From the NCBI GenBank assembly GCA_021234155.1, contig JAJEKV010000224.1, positions 620,001-684,000 on the forward strand: a stretch of DNA of 64,000 nucleotides, read 5' to 3'. This DNA comes from Isoetes taiwanensis. Taxonomy: Eukaryota; Streptophyta; Lycopodiopsida; Isoetales; Isoetaceae. Shown in pieces: positions 9,350 to 19,712 of this stretch. The notes below the pieces were generated by a model. That model did not search any database and was not told where the DNA came from. It worked only from the letters and a program-made list of their open reading frames with translations. How positions within the stretch are numbered: position 1 is the stretch's first letter; each line of letters starts with the position of its first letter. The position numbers and the translations under genes were made by a program.

Positions 9350-10403
9350 TTTTGAGACGTCTTCAATTTCCTCCTTTTCAATCTATCAAGTTGCTGGCCA
9401 AAAAATTTGTTCTTATTATGTTTGAAGTAGTGATGTGGTGGACTTTTTGGTATCAAGAGGGATTGATCCACTTGGTGGAGAATATATAATGTACCAGTAT
9501 TATTCTCCTGGCTTTACACCAGATATGGTTCGTGCATTAAAAATGTCTTGCTGGTTCTCGTTGCCTAATCTTCCTCCTGATCTAATGGCTCATCAATTTC
9601 TAGTTGCAATTGCAACGGGACTTGGAGTTCATATTTCACACTCCATCATGAATGGTCCAAGAATTTGTGTTTCTATGCCAGTGGACTCGCCTTTACCAGA
9701 TTGTATAGTTGTGAAGAGCGGGCCTTGGGATAAAAAGCTGGATCTTAAGCTTCTGAATGCTCCAGAATTAGCCCGTCTGTTTCTTGATAAGGAGGCTTTT
9801 GTTAGCTTTCATCGAGGTACTTGTGCATCTCAGGCATCTGTTCAACATTCTTCCCAGGTTCAAGCTCCCATTGTTACTTCTTCATCTATTCATGATCAAC
9901 CTTTGCCGGTTACTTTGCATTCCTCGGCTATGGAAGAGGCTCTACATACAGTTCTGGTGGTGTCACCCTTAGCACCATCAGTTGCAGTTATAGGTTCTAC
10001 TACTCTCCACGACGTTGCTTCTGCCTCTCATGCTTCTGAGGTTGTTATGGCTGATGGTCTTAATCTTCAGTGTGCTAAAGAATCATGGCGACAGGTCAGT
10101 TGGAAGAAGGCAGCGAGGAAGAAGTCTGTTATGTCATCTCACGAGGCTATCTTGCCTTGTACTATTCATTGGCATGATAATTTGATGTCTGTTGATGATC
10201 ATCTCGATGATCCAGAACATGATGATTGCGATGAGGCTATTAAACGCCTCAAGGTGGCACAAGGAGTATGATTATATTCTGTGTATGGGTGGTTTTGCTT
10301 AGTGGACTATTTCGTCCTCTAGGTTTTGAGTTCCATGTCACAGATCCCTTGTATGTATCTTGGTTTTCCTTGATAATAGATTGCCGTCCTCCAAAAAAAA
10401 AAG
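9350..10403 (+). mobile_element. Short LINE-derived retroposon with 13-bp target duplication
   Basis: GTCTAGCAATGGC occurs at 9,337-9,349 and again at 10,404-10,416, directly after an A-run (10,393-10,402). A 13-bp target duplication plus a 3' poly(A) is the mark of LINE-driven (target-primed) insertion. The body is one ORF (9,435-10,271) with about 85 bp of 5' and 120 bp of 3' UTR. The 3' UTR end (TTCCTTGATAATAGATTG) resembles plant L1 3' ends. No reverse transcriptase is inside, so it is non-autonomous. Confidence 0.82.
9435..10271 (+). CDS. LINE ORF1-like protein (DUF4283-like), 278 aa
   Basis: An uninterrupted ORF filling the inserted retroposon. Residues about 30-110 (MVRALKMSCWFSLPNLPPDL, then VAIATGLGVHISHS and PRICVSMPVD) resemble the RNA-binding DUF4283 region of plant L1 ORF1 proteins, where a W-x-LPxLPP pattern and a shared R/C-V-x-V-D strand occur. 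The middle is Ser/His/Val-rich and low in structure, and the C-terminus is acidic. I see no CCHC zinc knuckle, which many ORF1 proteins have. In the full LINE such a protein would coat the RNA. The start at 9,435 is the first ATG. Could instead be a retroposed host cDNA; the DUF4283 match needs a profile search. Confidence 0.6.
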   Translation: MVDFLVSRGIDPLGGEYIMYQYYSPGFTPDMVRALKMSCWFSLPNLPPDLMAHQFLVAIATGLGVHISHSIMNGPRICVSMPVDSPLPDCIVVKSGPWDKKLDLKLLNAPELARLFLDKEAFVSFHRGTCASQASVQHSSQVQAPIVTSSSIHDQPLPVTLHSSAMEEALHTVLVVSPLAPSVAVIGSTTLHDVASASHASEVVMADGLNLQCAKESWRQVSWKKAARKKSVMSSHEAILPCTIHWHDNLMSVDDHLDDPEHDDCDEAIKRLKVAQGV

Positions 10404-10640
10404 GTCTAGCAATGGCCCACCACTTGTCATAAATAGCTACCGAATAATAGAGAGTGGTTGGTAACGGAAATAATTAATATTGCTTGCACCTTCTGTATAT
10501 CTTGTATTCTCACATACGTTTCAATACAATTCCATTTTGACTTTGCTTTGGGAGCTTGCGCTCTCGGATATCGGTGTGCATCCCCTTCTCTACCATTCTT
10601 GGTGCAACCTTGACAAAATAAAGCAGCCTGAATGCACAGT

Positions 10641-12712
10641 CTATTTGTATATAACTAAGCTTTTGGTTTCCAATCCATCAAGATTTGGTTTCACCTCACC
10701 ATAATCCGCTTATACAAATACTTTCAGGCATTAATACATCAAATGGAGTAAATGGGTGCTCAGCATAACATTCTCATTAAGTCTATCATTGTTTGGAATA
10801 AGCATATTATATCTAACTTTTAGTTGAAATATATGTTGAGTTTTCCCCCAGATCAAATGATTTATGAACGGCGGACTGCAAGATGACAAAACCCTTAATG
10901 CTCAGATCTCTTATACTGCACATAAATCTTGCCAGTTTAACTTGCAAACCTTTGTCTTCATCTTGAGCATGCATAGATCAAGAGTATGATTATCTTTGAA
11001 AAGTTTGCATGCTATTTTCCTTCCCTCTGACCATTCTCTTTGGTCCTCATCATGATGAATATACACATCTAAATCCAAATAGTTACTGTGGTAAAACAGC
11101 AAATGCACACTTGTTGGTTTGGGCTTGAAAACTCTGGTTTAAAACAAAGCTTGAGCCTATAAGCTTCGGATGAATGAAGGATAAGTAATACCTGATTGTG
11201 AGATTGTGGATATCTGTAACTGAGTGTCAACATCTTGCTTGATCCATCGCAATAAATGAACGCCAGGTATCTAATCATTGATCAACTTAATGTTTCTCAA
11301 CTAATCTTCGATCATGTGGACAGTCGTTCTATTTAAACGTAAGTGCATTGCTACTAACACTGGCTTTGAAGGAAGATAAATCATGTCATCATATGCAACT
11401 AATGTCCAAGCATAAAGAGCATAAAGAGCATACCTAAACATGGTATGGGCCACTGCTGCCATGAAATCCATAGCTCAAAGTACGAACATCGCTCCCTTCT
11501 TTGGTGTTGAGGATGATTTTTGTAGCTTTTTAGGGAATTCCAAGCCTATGTCTTAAGCCCTTTCATAGGCATATCACCACTATGTTTTTCTCCAAGAATA
11601 GAAAGGGTATGTTTTTTTATTCTGGTGCGAAGCCTTCGTTGGTACATCTTTTTAAAGTCGAGGTACATATAACTAGATATTTCTTTTTCTGGTAGCTTGC
11701 AAGTGTGGCTATCCACTCTCTATCTTGTGAGCAATCTGTTGGGTGGTGCAGTAAATTTAATGGTATATCTTTCTTTGCGATGTTAAAATATAAATCGCAA
11801 CAAGAGTAAGAAAATACTCTTGGGTGGTGCAGTAGATAATATTCAAAAGAAATACTTTAGAAAGCACGTTTAGGGGAGCAATGTACACTAGTTTACATAA
11901 GGTCGAGGTTATGACATCCATGTAATAATAACCACACGCTGACTAATTGAGGTTTGTATATATGAAAAAGAGATATATTACATCAGCACCCATCACTACA
12001 TGGAGAAGAAAACATTTCTTATGTACAGTTGAGAAGAACAAGTCCTATAAGATGCGTAAACAACACTTACATTGTTTATTAGCGATGCATATTGTTCTTT
12101 CCTACAATACATTCAAAGACCAACTAACTTTGCCAACCAATTGAATTTGAAGGTTTTTTCGAATAATATATGCCTTCATTTGGAACCAATACGGAAGTGT
12201 AAGAAATTTTCAGGCCTGCTATAGACTAACACAAAGAGAGCTAGAGATAGAGAGGGTTCCAATGAGCATCGTATAAAGTGGTCATTGGGGGGACATCAAG
12301 TTTGTTATTTCAAGTACGATACAAGGCAAGGTAGGTAGGTAGACATCTACCAGGATCCAAAAAGGGTTATGGGATGGACAGAGCATGGGCAAGAAGCACA
12401 AATAATAGAACAGGTCATGGAGGCTTTAAAATCAAATAAAATCAATAATATTATGTACTTAAATTATCTAGACATAGCCAATCCAAACGTTAGAAGGCCA
12501 ATGGCCTAGAATAACTATCACATGCCTCCTGCCGCCCCTTTGCCCATTTTTTTTTTCCAGACGTGCTTCCCACACATTACTAAGCTCCTCCTTGCAATAA
12601 CACAACTGAAGAGGAGAAACGGCCTCCTGCACTGAAAATGTACCCCCTTTAAGGTGGTGGAGTGCATCAATACCTCTTGTTTGTGGATATTGGGGATAGA
12701 AGATTACTTCTA
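10641..12712. other. Intergenic sequence without recognisable genes
   Basis: AT-rich with only short ORFs. Overlapping minus-strand ORFs at 10,911-11,278 have no recognisable motif. A GGTGGTGCAGTA-type phrase recurs at 11,740 and 11,823, suggesting an old local duplication. I see no gene or complete mobile element. Confidence 0.5.
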
Positions 12713-13154
12713 GTAACAACCAACAGATAACTACCAGTAACATTAATTAACACAAACCATTGAGTCCAAAATCCCCCTTAAACCCCCCTTGGTTTGGGTG
12801 CATATTCACACGGGGGGTGACTCCGGGCAACGAGAGCTGTTGGATAGGCATATTCACCCCTTATTCCTTAATCTACACTGTACACAAAGTTCCTCGTTTG
12901 TGGGGTATGGATGTACAGAATTTGTTATACTGTATAACAAGTTTTACAAAATACTATAAGATTTCAGGCAATATACTATATGATGTTGATTTTGTACGTG
13001 CAAAACATAATTATAAGGGCTCTCGCTGCCCTACGTCACCCCGTGTGAATATGCACCCAAACCAAAGGTGGTTTAAGGGGGATTTTAATTTAAATGTGTT
13101 GGACCCAATGGTTTGTGTTAATTAATGTTACTGGTAGTTATGTGTTGGTTGTTA
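12713..13154. mobile_element. Foldback/MITE-like element with ~125-bp inverted repeats
   Basis: The left arm (12,713 to about 12,838) and right arm (about 13,018-13,154) are inverted copies. Both contain TAACATTAATTAACACAAACCATTG and GGTTTGGGTGCATATTCACACGG when read inward, with a few substitutions and a 15-bp indel. About 180 bp of unrelated AT-rich sequence separates them. There is no transposase. A convincing target duplication is not visible at the borders. The mirrored ORFs that start MLLVV on both strands are just the arms read inward. Confidence 0.75.
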
Positions 13155-13560
13155 TACTTAAAAAAAAATTTGGGCCCTTCGGGCCCTAACAAAAGCAAAC
13201 ATAGGAGAACTTTAAGGACCTATATATCAATACTAAGAAGCTTGGATATTCTAGTTGAACACATGTATAAGAGGGCATGGTTCATGCTAGAACATGGATT
13301 AGTTCAAAGAGGAACATGCAATTTGTCCAGATATAAAGATAGCAAGAATATATTTAATATTGAGCTATGAGTGTATGATAAAATATTGGTTAACATATCT
13401 TTTGAAAAGCCTCCAAATGTTCTCTATAGTCACACCTAGATCTGTTTGAAAACTCCTATGATCTTCTTTCTAAAAGCATGAAATAATTTGTGCCTTTCCA
13501 ACATGCAAATACGTGGCCTTCACTTTCTAATGTCCATGCATATGTGCTCCATGTTGGCTA
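13155..13560. other. Stretch with no recognisable feature
   Basis: An A-run follows the foldback element (13,159-13,168). A short plus ORF (13,125-13,370) starts in the element arm and has no motif. Confidence 0.4.
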
Positions 13561-14268
13561 GTGCTTGATATGCTTTGCAAATGCCTGTATATCTCTTCAA
13601 ATACCTATAAGGAAGCCATAATAGTAGGTCATAATATACAAACGCCAATCAGATATCCTGTAAGACATGCATGTAACAGAAATACTTTACTTTATTATGA
13701 AGATGTCGAGATGGAAAGAACATAAAAAGAACAGCCAGCATCATCTTAATAAATCTTAATAAATCACTGTTTAACAAATGATACAGAATATTTTCGAATG
13801 TATAGCACGGTGTGCAAGATTATGGCCGGATTTAAATGCTGCAGCAATGGAATCCAGCATGAGCAAACAAAAGGCAGTGCTTGATATGCTTTGCGAATGC
13901 CTGTATATCTCTTCAAATACCTATAAGGAAGCCATAATAGTAGGTCATAATATACAAATGCCGATCAGATATCCTGTAAGACATGCATGTAACAGAAATA
14001 CTTTACTTTATTATGAAGATGTCGAGATGGAAAGAACATAAAAAGAACAGCCAGCATCATCTTAATAAATCACTGTTTAACAAATGATACAGAATATTTT
14101 CGAGTCTACAGCACTTGGTGCAAGATTATGGCCGGATTTAAATGCTGCAGCAATGGAAGCCAACATGAGCAAACAAAAGGCAGTGCTTGATATGCTTTGC
14201 GAATGCCTGTATATCTCTTCAAATACCTATAAGGAAGCCATAATAGTAGGTCATAATATACAAATGCT
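13561..14268 (+). repeat. Tandem repeat, 2.3 copies of ~306 bp
   Basis: Units start at 13,561, 13,877 and 14,183 with the phrase GTGCTTGATATGCTTTGC. The first unit is 316 bp because of a 10-bp internal duplication (CTTAATAAAT twice); the second is 306 bp. The third is cut after about 86 bp, exactly where gypsy protease similarity begins. Units are very similar to each other, so the duplication is recent. Each unit encodes the same peptide phrase (SKQKAVLDMLCECLYIS). Confidence 0.93.
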
Positions 14269-14413
14269 ACATCTTAGATGGACTGTTGGAATAGTCAGTA
14301 ACGTGCCTATTGATGTTGAAGGTATAGTTGTTGCAGCTAACTTTGTTGTGGTTGCATTTGAAGGAATAGAAGACAAGTCAGACATCTATGACTTACTTTT
14401 GGGAAGAAAATAG
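14084..14413 (+). pseudogene. Chimeric ORF: tandem repeat peptide fused to gypsy protease end
   Basis: The first part comes from the third tandem-repeat unit. From about 14,269 it reads LRWTVGIVSNVPIDVEGIVV, then ANFVVVAFEGIEDKSD and IYDLLLGRK. The IVSN-x-P-IDVEGIVV strand and YDLLLGR end are the C-terminal half of a gypsy retropepsin. The catalytic DTG/DSG half is missing. The fusion is an accident of rearrangement, probably not a functional gene. Confidence 0.8.
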
Positions 14414-14439
14414 CTCTCTACAGTCGATGCTATGCTTGT

Positions 14440-15060
14440 TTGGTCAAAAGAAAATGCATCATTTCCAATGGCAGAAAGAAGGTAACATTATACAACAAGG
14501 TAGGTGAATTTGAGGCCCTAAATTTCATTGAAGAAGAGATGCTGTTGTCAAAACCATGTGGAGAATTTGAATTAAATGCAAACAATCAGGTGTCCAACAT
14601 GGAACTTCCCATTCAGCTAGCACTCCCTAAACAAGATAATTTTGCATACTTATGGTTTGATGGTGGTGTCTCCAAAAGGCTAAGTGTGGCCTCATCTGCT
14701 GCCATTCTCAAAGACTCTTTCAATAGGTTGCTTGCAAAAGTAGGCAGAATTTATCCTAAAACTACCTCTAAATATGGCAGAATACAAAGCTTTGATAGCA
14801 AGTCTCCAAGAAGCAAAGAATTTGAGTATTAATGAAATTGTTATCTTTGGGGATTCTCAACTTATTTGGGGATATTGGGTGAGTATCAAGCCAAGAATGA
14901 AGACATGATCCTGCTTAGAGATCAAGCCATGCATGAATTAAAGAATTTCAAAACTTGGAAGCTCTGTCATGTGCCAAGGGAGAAGAATGGTGAGGCTGAT
15001 GCACTCTGCAGAAGTGTCCTTCTCGAACACTTGACTAAAGGAGCAATTCAGGTGGAAGAA
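14440..15060 (+). pseudogene. Extra RNase H-like domain upstream of RT in gypsy G1
   Basis: Frames 14,440-14,832 and 14,866-15,060 together give a type-1 RNase H fold. FAYLWFDGGVSKRL has the first acidic residue (D). A frame shifted near 14,770 gives NMAEYKALIASLQEA, with the catalytic E. IVIFGDSQLIWGYW follows with the next D. KLCHVPREKNGEADALCRS has the last D and the HVPREKN basic handle. All four DEDD residues can be seen, over two frames. The native RNase H after RT (about 19,880-20,250) is also present, so the element carried two. In the Tat elements I know of, the extra domain lies after the native one; here it is before RT. Confidence 0.8.
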
Positions 15061-15149
15061 CTAGAGAAAAAAGACCTGCAACAACTCTATCCTATTATGG
15101 TAATCAATGCTAGTGAAGAAAAGCAGGTAAAGGAAATCAAACTGAACAA

Positions 15150-16063
15150 GAAAGGTTTAGATAGAGTTCTGTATGTTGGAGATTTGTTTAAAGAAGAAGA
15201 TAGTACCTTTGTCACGAATTTCTTTGATGATTGGAAAGATATTTTTGCCTGGGATTATGATGAATTGGTTGGTGTTGACAAAAGTATTTGTGAGTTTGAG
15301 ATAAAGATTAAAGAAGGTATGAAACCTGTGGTACAGAAACTCAGAAGAATTAATGCATCCTTGTTAGGACTAATTAAAGAAGAGTTATATAAAATGAAGG
15401 ATGCAGGTGTAATTGCAGAAATTGTGAACCCTGAATGGTTATCTTGCATTGTCAGAAAAAAAAATAAAACCATCAGGATTTGTATTGACTATAGAGATTT
15501 AAATAAAGCCACAATCAAAGATTGCTACCCCTTACCATTTCTAAAGGAGGTTTTGCATGCTGTTGCAGGTAAAGATATATATATATTCTTTCTTAGATGG
15601 TTTCTCAGGTTTCAACCAAATAAGCATAAAGGAGGAAGATCAGCCAAAGACCTCATTCTTCACACCATGGGGAACATTTGCCATGAAGAGGATGCCCTTT
15701 GGACTAATGAATGCATCTGCAACATTCCAAAGAGCTATGGACACAATTTCCAAAGACATGCCTGCTAATGCTTTTTCGTGTCTTCTTGGATGATCTTTGC
15801 TTAGGAACCTCCCTCAAGAGTCATTTTGATGTTCTAACTAAGTTGTTTGCCTTGTGCAGGAAAGGGGGAGTCAGCTTGAATCCAAAAAAATGTGTTTTCT
15901 TGTCTTCAAAAGGAGAACTGCTTGGACATGTGGTGTCTACAAAAGGCATTCATGTGGCTGAGACCAAGCTTGAGGCTTTAAAAAAGTTGGCACCTCCCAA
16001 GACACTCAAACAGGTAAAAAGCTTCATGGGAATGACCAGTTTCTTCAGAATGTATGTCCCCCA
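15150..16063 (+). pseudogene. Gypsy G1 reverse transcriptase
   Basis: In order: VVQKLRRINASLLGLIKEE, KTIRICIDYRDLNKATIKDC with YPLPF, then in the next frame LDGFSGFNQISIKEEDQPKT and TFAMKRMPFGLMNASATFQR. The catalytic box is VFLDDLCL (LDD in place of the more usual YIDD/YLDD). The thumb LNPKKCVFLSSKGELLGHVV and the block LKQVKSFMGMTSFFRMYVP follow. Frameshifts lie at about 15,590 and 15,780. The domain stops abruptly at 16,063, the insertion point of the CACTA element, and resumes at 19,734. Confidence 0.93.
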
Positions 16064-16083
16064 CACTACAAGAGAATGCCATG

Positions 16084-16520
16084 CTCAAGGCCGGAAAATA
16101 CGTCGGAAAAATCTTATGTGTTTTCGGTGAGAATCGCCTAATTTTTTTTTAAAAATTACGGAATTTAAAAAGTTCCGGCGAAAATCGATGAAAAATCGAC
16201 GATAAATTTTTCGACGAAAAGTCCGAGGAATAAAATGACGCAAAATCGGCGAAAATCGGCGATATTTGTGGCTTAAAATTTGTGAAAAATCGTGAATATT
16301 TTTGACGATTAATCGACATAAAGTCGGCCCGAATAAAATGGCGCAAAATCGACCCGAAAAACTTGTGAAATTTTTGGCCTTAAAATTTGACGAAAAAATC
16401 GACGAATATTTTTGGCGATTAATCGGCCTTAAAATCGGCGAATAATGTGACGAATTTTTTTCGACGATTAATCGGCGAAACCGGCGAATGTTCGGCGATT
16501 CGTTGCGTCCAAGATATTCA
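16084..16520. repeat. Left subterminal repeat region of the CACTA element
   Basis: Dense, degenerate copies of CGACGAAAA, TCGGCGAAAATCGGCG and GACGATTAATCGGC in both orientations. Subterminal repeats of this type bind transposase in CACTA elements. Short ORFs across this region (for example the minus-strand one at 16,149-16,346) arise from the repeats. Confidence 0.85.
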
Positions 16521-17468
16521 TCAAAATATTCGTCAGAATGTCTGACATGGATTTGTTAGCTTTAGGTCAACATTACAGGTTTCCAGACTTATTTGTAGAA
16601 GTTGCATGACTTCATACATACCGGATTAATTAAGCATAAGTCATGCCATATGAAGACTTGAAAGATTCAAAACTATAATGCAAGTGTCTACCATGGTCTA
16701 AGCCTTGAAAACCTCATAGAATTCATGACCCTTTGGTTTTTATTCCTTATTAAACCATGGGCGAAGTTTTCCAAAGTCAAGAATACAGGAATATACATGA
16801 TTTATACCATGGAAATACCCTTGGCACTGTATCGTAACCAATGATAGATAGATAGGCAATAAATATTAAAGGTATATTACATACATACTAATACCAATTC
16901 ATCATACAAAATATACCCCCAGGGGGGTTGCATACCTCCTCCATTCGGTATAAAGATTCAAGGGGTAAACATAAAAATACAATAACTAGGGGCTCTCGCG
17001 GTATATGTACAAGCAACCCCCTGCATACATACCCAAATTAGACCATATGCCCATGGGGGACTCTTACCTCCACTGTAGGGAATATTATACAATTCTAAAC
17101 AAGGGATCAATTTGATCTCAAGGCCTTCCATAACATTGAGGCAGGAGGGAAATTCGACATCGATCCAAGAATTTGTATAAGCAATTTATATGTACAAAAA
17201 CTTTAGATTTTTGCGTGTATTTGTATGGAGCACTCTATGTATTTACTGTGTATATATTTAATAACAATGGTTTGAAACAAGGTATTTTGCTAGTGACTTA
17301 ATGGTTGCTAGTTTTCCTTAAATTATCCCGTCTATTTTAATTATACCTTTGCTTACCCTTACATCATGTTAAAATTTGAATACCTAAATCCCTAAAAAAA
17401 GGGAATACCTAAATCCCTAAAAAAAGGCGGAAGCTTTAAGCTGTATCGCGGGCAACTCAAAAGCGGCT
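16521..17468. other. CACTA interior upstream of the captured gene
   Basis: No ORF of note. It would hold any promoter that came with the gene. A 25-bp direct repeat, GAATACCTAAATCCCTAAAA with its trailing A/G run, occurs twice at 17,377-17,427, about 40 bp before the proposed ATG. Confidence 0.5.
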
Positions 17469-18931
17469 ATGGCAGAAAAGGTTTGGAAGATCGAGCCGGC
17501 CATGGCGTGTAGAGTTTTAATGCAGGCTTCCTATTCCGGTGCTTCTGCTGATGGCAAGCTTCTTGGCGATGGCAAAGGCTGCCCCAGAAACTTCCGACAG
17601 CTCCAAGGTACTTTCTTCTTTTCCCCCTTTCGGTTTTGCTTTTGAGAATCTATGATCTATGAATCTTTTCAGAGGCTTATGTGGAGGATCTATGAATCGT
17701 TGGAGTACTGGCGGCTATGGCATATTTGCACATGCTGGATAAGCCAGCGCTGGATAAGAGTTCCTGGGCCAGATTTGGCACGAAATGCGCATTTCCTGTA
17801 TACGATTTTCCTCAGAGGTATTATTTGTTGTTGCTTGCTTGATTCTTGTTCGCTGGCCTGATCTTCAACTATATAAACCATGTCTGTTGGCTCTGTTTAG
17901 AACTAATAGAACACTGGAATACTGAAACAGAGGTAAAACCTGAAGCTATATTAGATGATAGTGATGGTGGATCAGGAAAAGATGGCAGTGATAACAATGG
18001 GTGGGGTCATGGAGGCAGTGGCGGCAGTGGAGGGGATGGATCATGGGGTGACAATGAAGAGGAAGGATGGAGCAAAAGCTGGAATGATGGGTTTTTTGAG
18101 CTTCTATGCAGCGGTTGGCATGCTAGGGTAAGAACTGACCCTCAGTTTCCTTTCAAGCTTCTTACAGAAGAAGTGATTGGAGTTGGTGCATGTGTTATAG
18201 GAGATATGGCATCACGCCCTAATTTTGGTCTTAATGAGCTTGATTTTGTTTTTTCAACACTTGTTGTGGGATGCATTCTCAATTTCGTTCTGATGTATAT
18301 GTTAGCTCCCACATCTGCCAGTGCAGCAGCTGCATCAAAACTTCCTGGTGTTTTTGCTGGCTGCCCCTCAGGCCATATGTTTGAACCAGGTGCATACACT
18401 GTAGTAGATCGAGCGGGGACTTTTTTATATAAGGGAGCTCTGTTTGCTGTAGCTGGCTTTGCTGCAGGTATTGTTGGCACTACCATCTCTAATATGTTGC
18501 TTGATGCTAGGAAGAAGGTTGACACCAATTTTGTGCCGCCAAATAAACCACCGCCAACATTGTTGAACGCAGCTACCTGGGCTCTCCACATGGGTCTCAG
18601 TAGCAACATAAGATATCAGGCTTTGAATGGCCTGGAATTTTCAATGGCAAAGATGCTTAATCCTGCTGTCTTTAAAGTCTGTGTTTTTGTAATCCGAGGT
18701 TTGAACAATGTGCTTGGTGGCACTTCTTTTGTAGTGCTTGCACGATTGACGGGGGCACAAAAGGTGGAGAAACCATCCTTGGACATGGTTGCAATTGAAG
18801 ATGTGAAAGTTCTAGAGCAGCAGGAAAAGAAAGTTCTAGAGCAGCAGGAAAAGCAAAATAAAGAAGGAAGAGCAGCAAAGTTATGCGAGCAGCAGGAAAA
18901 GCAAAAGGAAGGAGGAGCAGCAAAGTTATGA
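17469..18931 (+). CDS. RETICULATA-RELATED-like chloroplast membrane protein inside CACTA, two exons, 389 aa
   Basis: Exon 1 is 17,469-17,607 and exon 2 is 17,901-18,931. The intron has GTACTT at its start and CTGTTTAG at its end and keeps the frame (1,170 nt in total). The N-terminus (MAEKVWKIEPAMACRVLMQA) could be a plastid transit peptide. A Gly/Asp/Ser-rich linker follows (about residues 60-100), then the RETICULATA/DUF3411 domain: DPQFPFKLLTEEVIGVGACV, GDMASRPNFGLNELDFVFST, CPSGHMFEPGAYTVVDR, PPTLLNAATWALHMG and LNNVLGGTSFVVLARLTG. Three hydrophobic segments fit the membrane helices of the family. The tail has repeated LEQQEKK units. Arabidopsis members sit in the chloroplast envelope and affect leaf mesophyll development. 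The exon model is inferred, but the domain is unmistakable and has no internal stop. An intron means the capture was of genomic DNA. Confidence 0.85.
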
Positions 18932-18950
18932 GATTAGGTTAAGGTCCCTC

Positions 18951-19040
18951 GCCATTCCAAATTTTTCCTCTGATATCGCCATTTGTTAATATATTGCCAT
19001 TCCAAATTTTTCCTCTGATATCGCCATTTGTTAATATATT
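18951..19040 (+). repeat. 45-bp tandem duplication after the captured gene
   Basis: Two exact or near-exact 45-bp units start at 18,951 and 18,996, each beginning GCCATTCCAAATTTTTCCTC. They lie in the 3' UTR position of the RETICULATA-RELATED gene. Confidence 0.95.
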
Positions 19041-19429
19041 GCTTTGCCCAATGTTAGAATGAATATGGCAGAGGCCATTGGATTATTTCTGTTGAGAAGA
19101 ATGTGCACTTAGAAGACGCCATATGTGGCAAAAGTACTTTCAGAAATTCTAATGCTGATATTACTTTGATGCAGTTTGCTGGAGTCCATTGCCCATGATC
19201 TTTGTTGGCATTGTACAGATTGTCAATTCTTGACATGTAACTATGATTATATTTGAATACAGAAATTTTTCTTTAATATACACTCTTTATCTCTTTATGA
19301 ATGTATACCCTGTTAAAGCTAAATATCATTATAAAGAAATCATCCAGATAAAATGCAAATATGCCAAAATTATGAAAAAAATGAGAATGCTGAAGAAAAT
19401 GTGCTAAAGCACTTATGAAGCATATGACG
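19041..19429. other. CACTA interior downstream of the captured gene
   Basis: AT-rich, no coding signal. Possibly the 3' UTR and flank of the captured gene. Confidence 0.4.
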
Positions 19430-19712
19430 AATATTGTGACAAACCTGACGAAAAACCTGACGTAAAAAACGGGACGCATGCTATGATTTAATATTTCGAT
19501 GAAAAATATGATTTAAAATTACGACGCTTAACTCGGCGAATATTACGACAAGAAATTTCGATTTAATTTGGCGTCCGAAAACAACGAAAATGCCGACGCA
19601 AAAATCGACGATTTTTCGTCAGAGAATATACGTCAGAATATGCGTCAGCCCTATGAGTCTGGGCAATTGCCTATTTTGTAAAGGGTTTCTGACGATTTTT
19701 CTGACGCAAAAC
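19430..19712. repeat. Right subterminal repeat region of the CACTA element
   Basis: Copies of CTGACG, CGACGAAAA, TCGGCGAATATTACGAC and CGTCAGAATATGCGTCAG, matching in type those of the left end (CGTCAGAATGTCTGAC near 16,530). Confidence 0.85.

Larger units (their letters stand above)
4968..10640 (+). mobile_element. Copia retrotransposon C2, broken, 5' half missing
   Basis: Only the integrase-RT linker, RT, RNase H, polypurine tract and a 3' LTR can be followed, all on the plus strand and all with frameshifts. No gag, protease, integrase core or 5' LTR is visible, so the 5' half was lost. The remaining pol is interrupted at about 5,690-7,265 and 7,576-8,230 by sequence that is not Copia. The 3' LTR (from about 9,190) is split by a LINE-like retroposon at 9,350-10,403. 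The right limit (about 10,630) is inferred from where an LTR-like 3' end could fall and is uncertain. Confidence 0.8.
9190..10640 (+). repeat. 3' LTR of Copia C2, split by a retroposon
   Basis: Left part 9,190-9,349 and right part 10,404-about 10,630, rejoined across the 13-bp duplication at 9,337-9,349 and 10,404-10,416. The right part has a CATAAATAG TATA-like box near 10,427 followed by sequence resembling an R/U5 region. No second LTR copy exists in the window, so the right border is approximate. Confidence 0.55.

Noticed and set aside
9435..10271. Interpretation as a host gene in its own locus
   Set aside because: The 13-bp duplication and A-run show that the ORF arrived by retroposition inside a Copia LTR.
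13561..14268. CRISPR-like array
   Set aside because: Units are ~306 bp, contiguous and lack unique spacers; the sequence is eukaryotic.
14440..14832. Initial reading as a host RNase H gene
   Set aside because: It is followed in order by gypsy RT, native RNase H and integrase and is preceded by a protease end, so it is part of the retrotransposon.
17652..17861. Possible extra exon (about 17,675-17,817) in the captured RETICULATA-RELATED gene
   Set aside because: It has splice-like borders, but including it breaks the frame or adds a stop, whereas joining 17,607 to 17,901 keeps a full frame.
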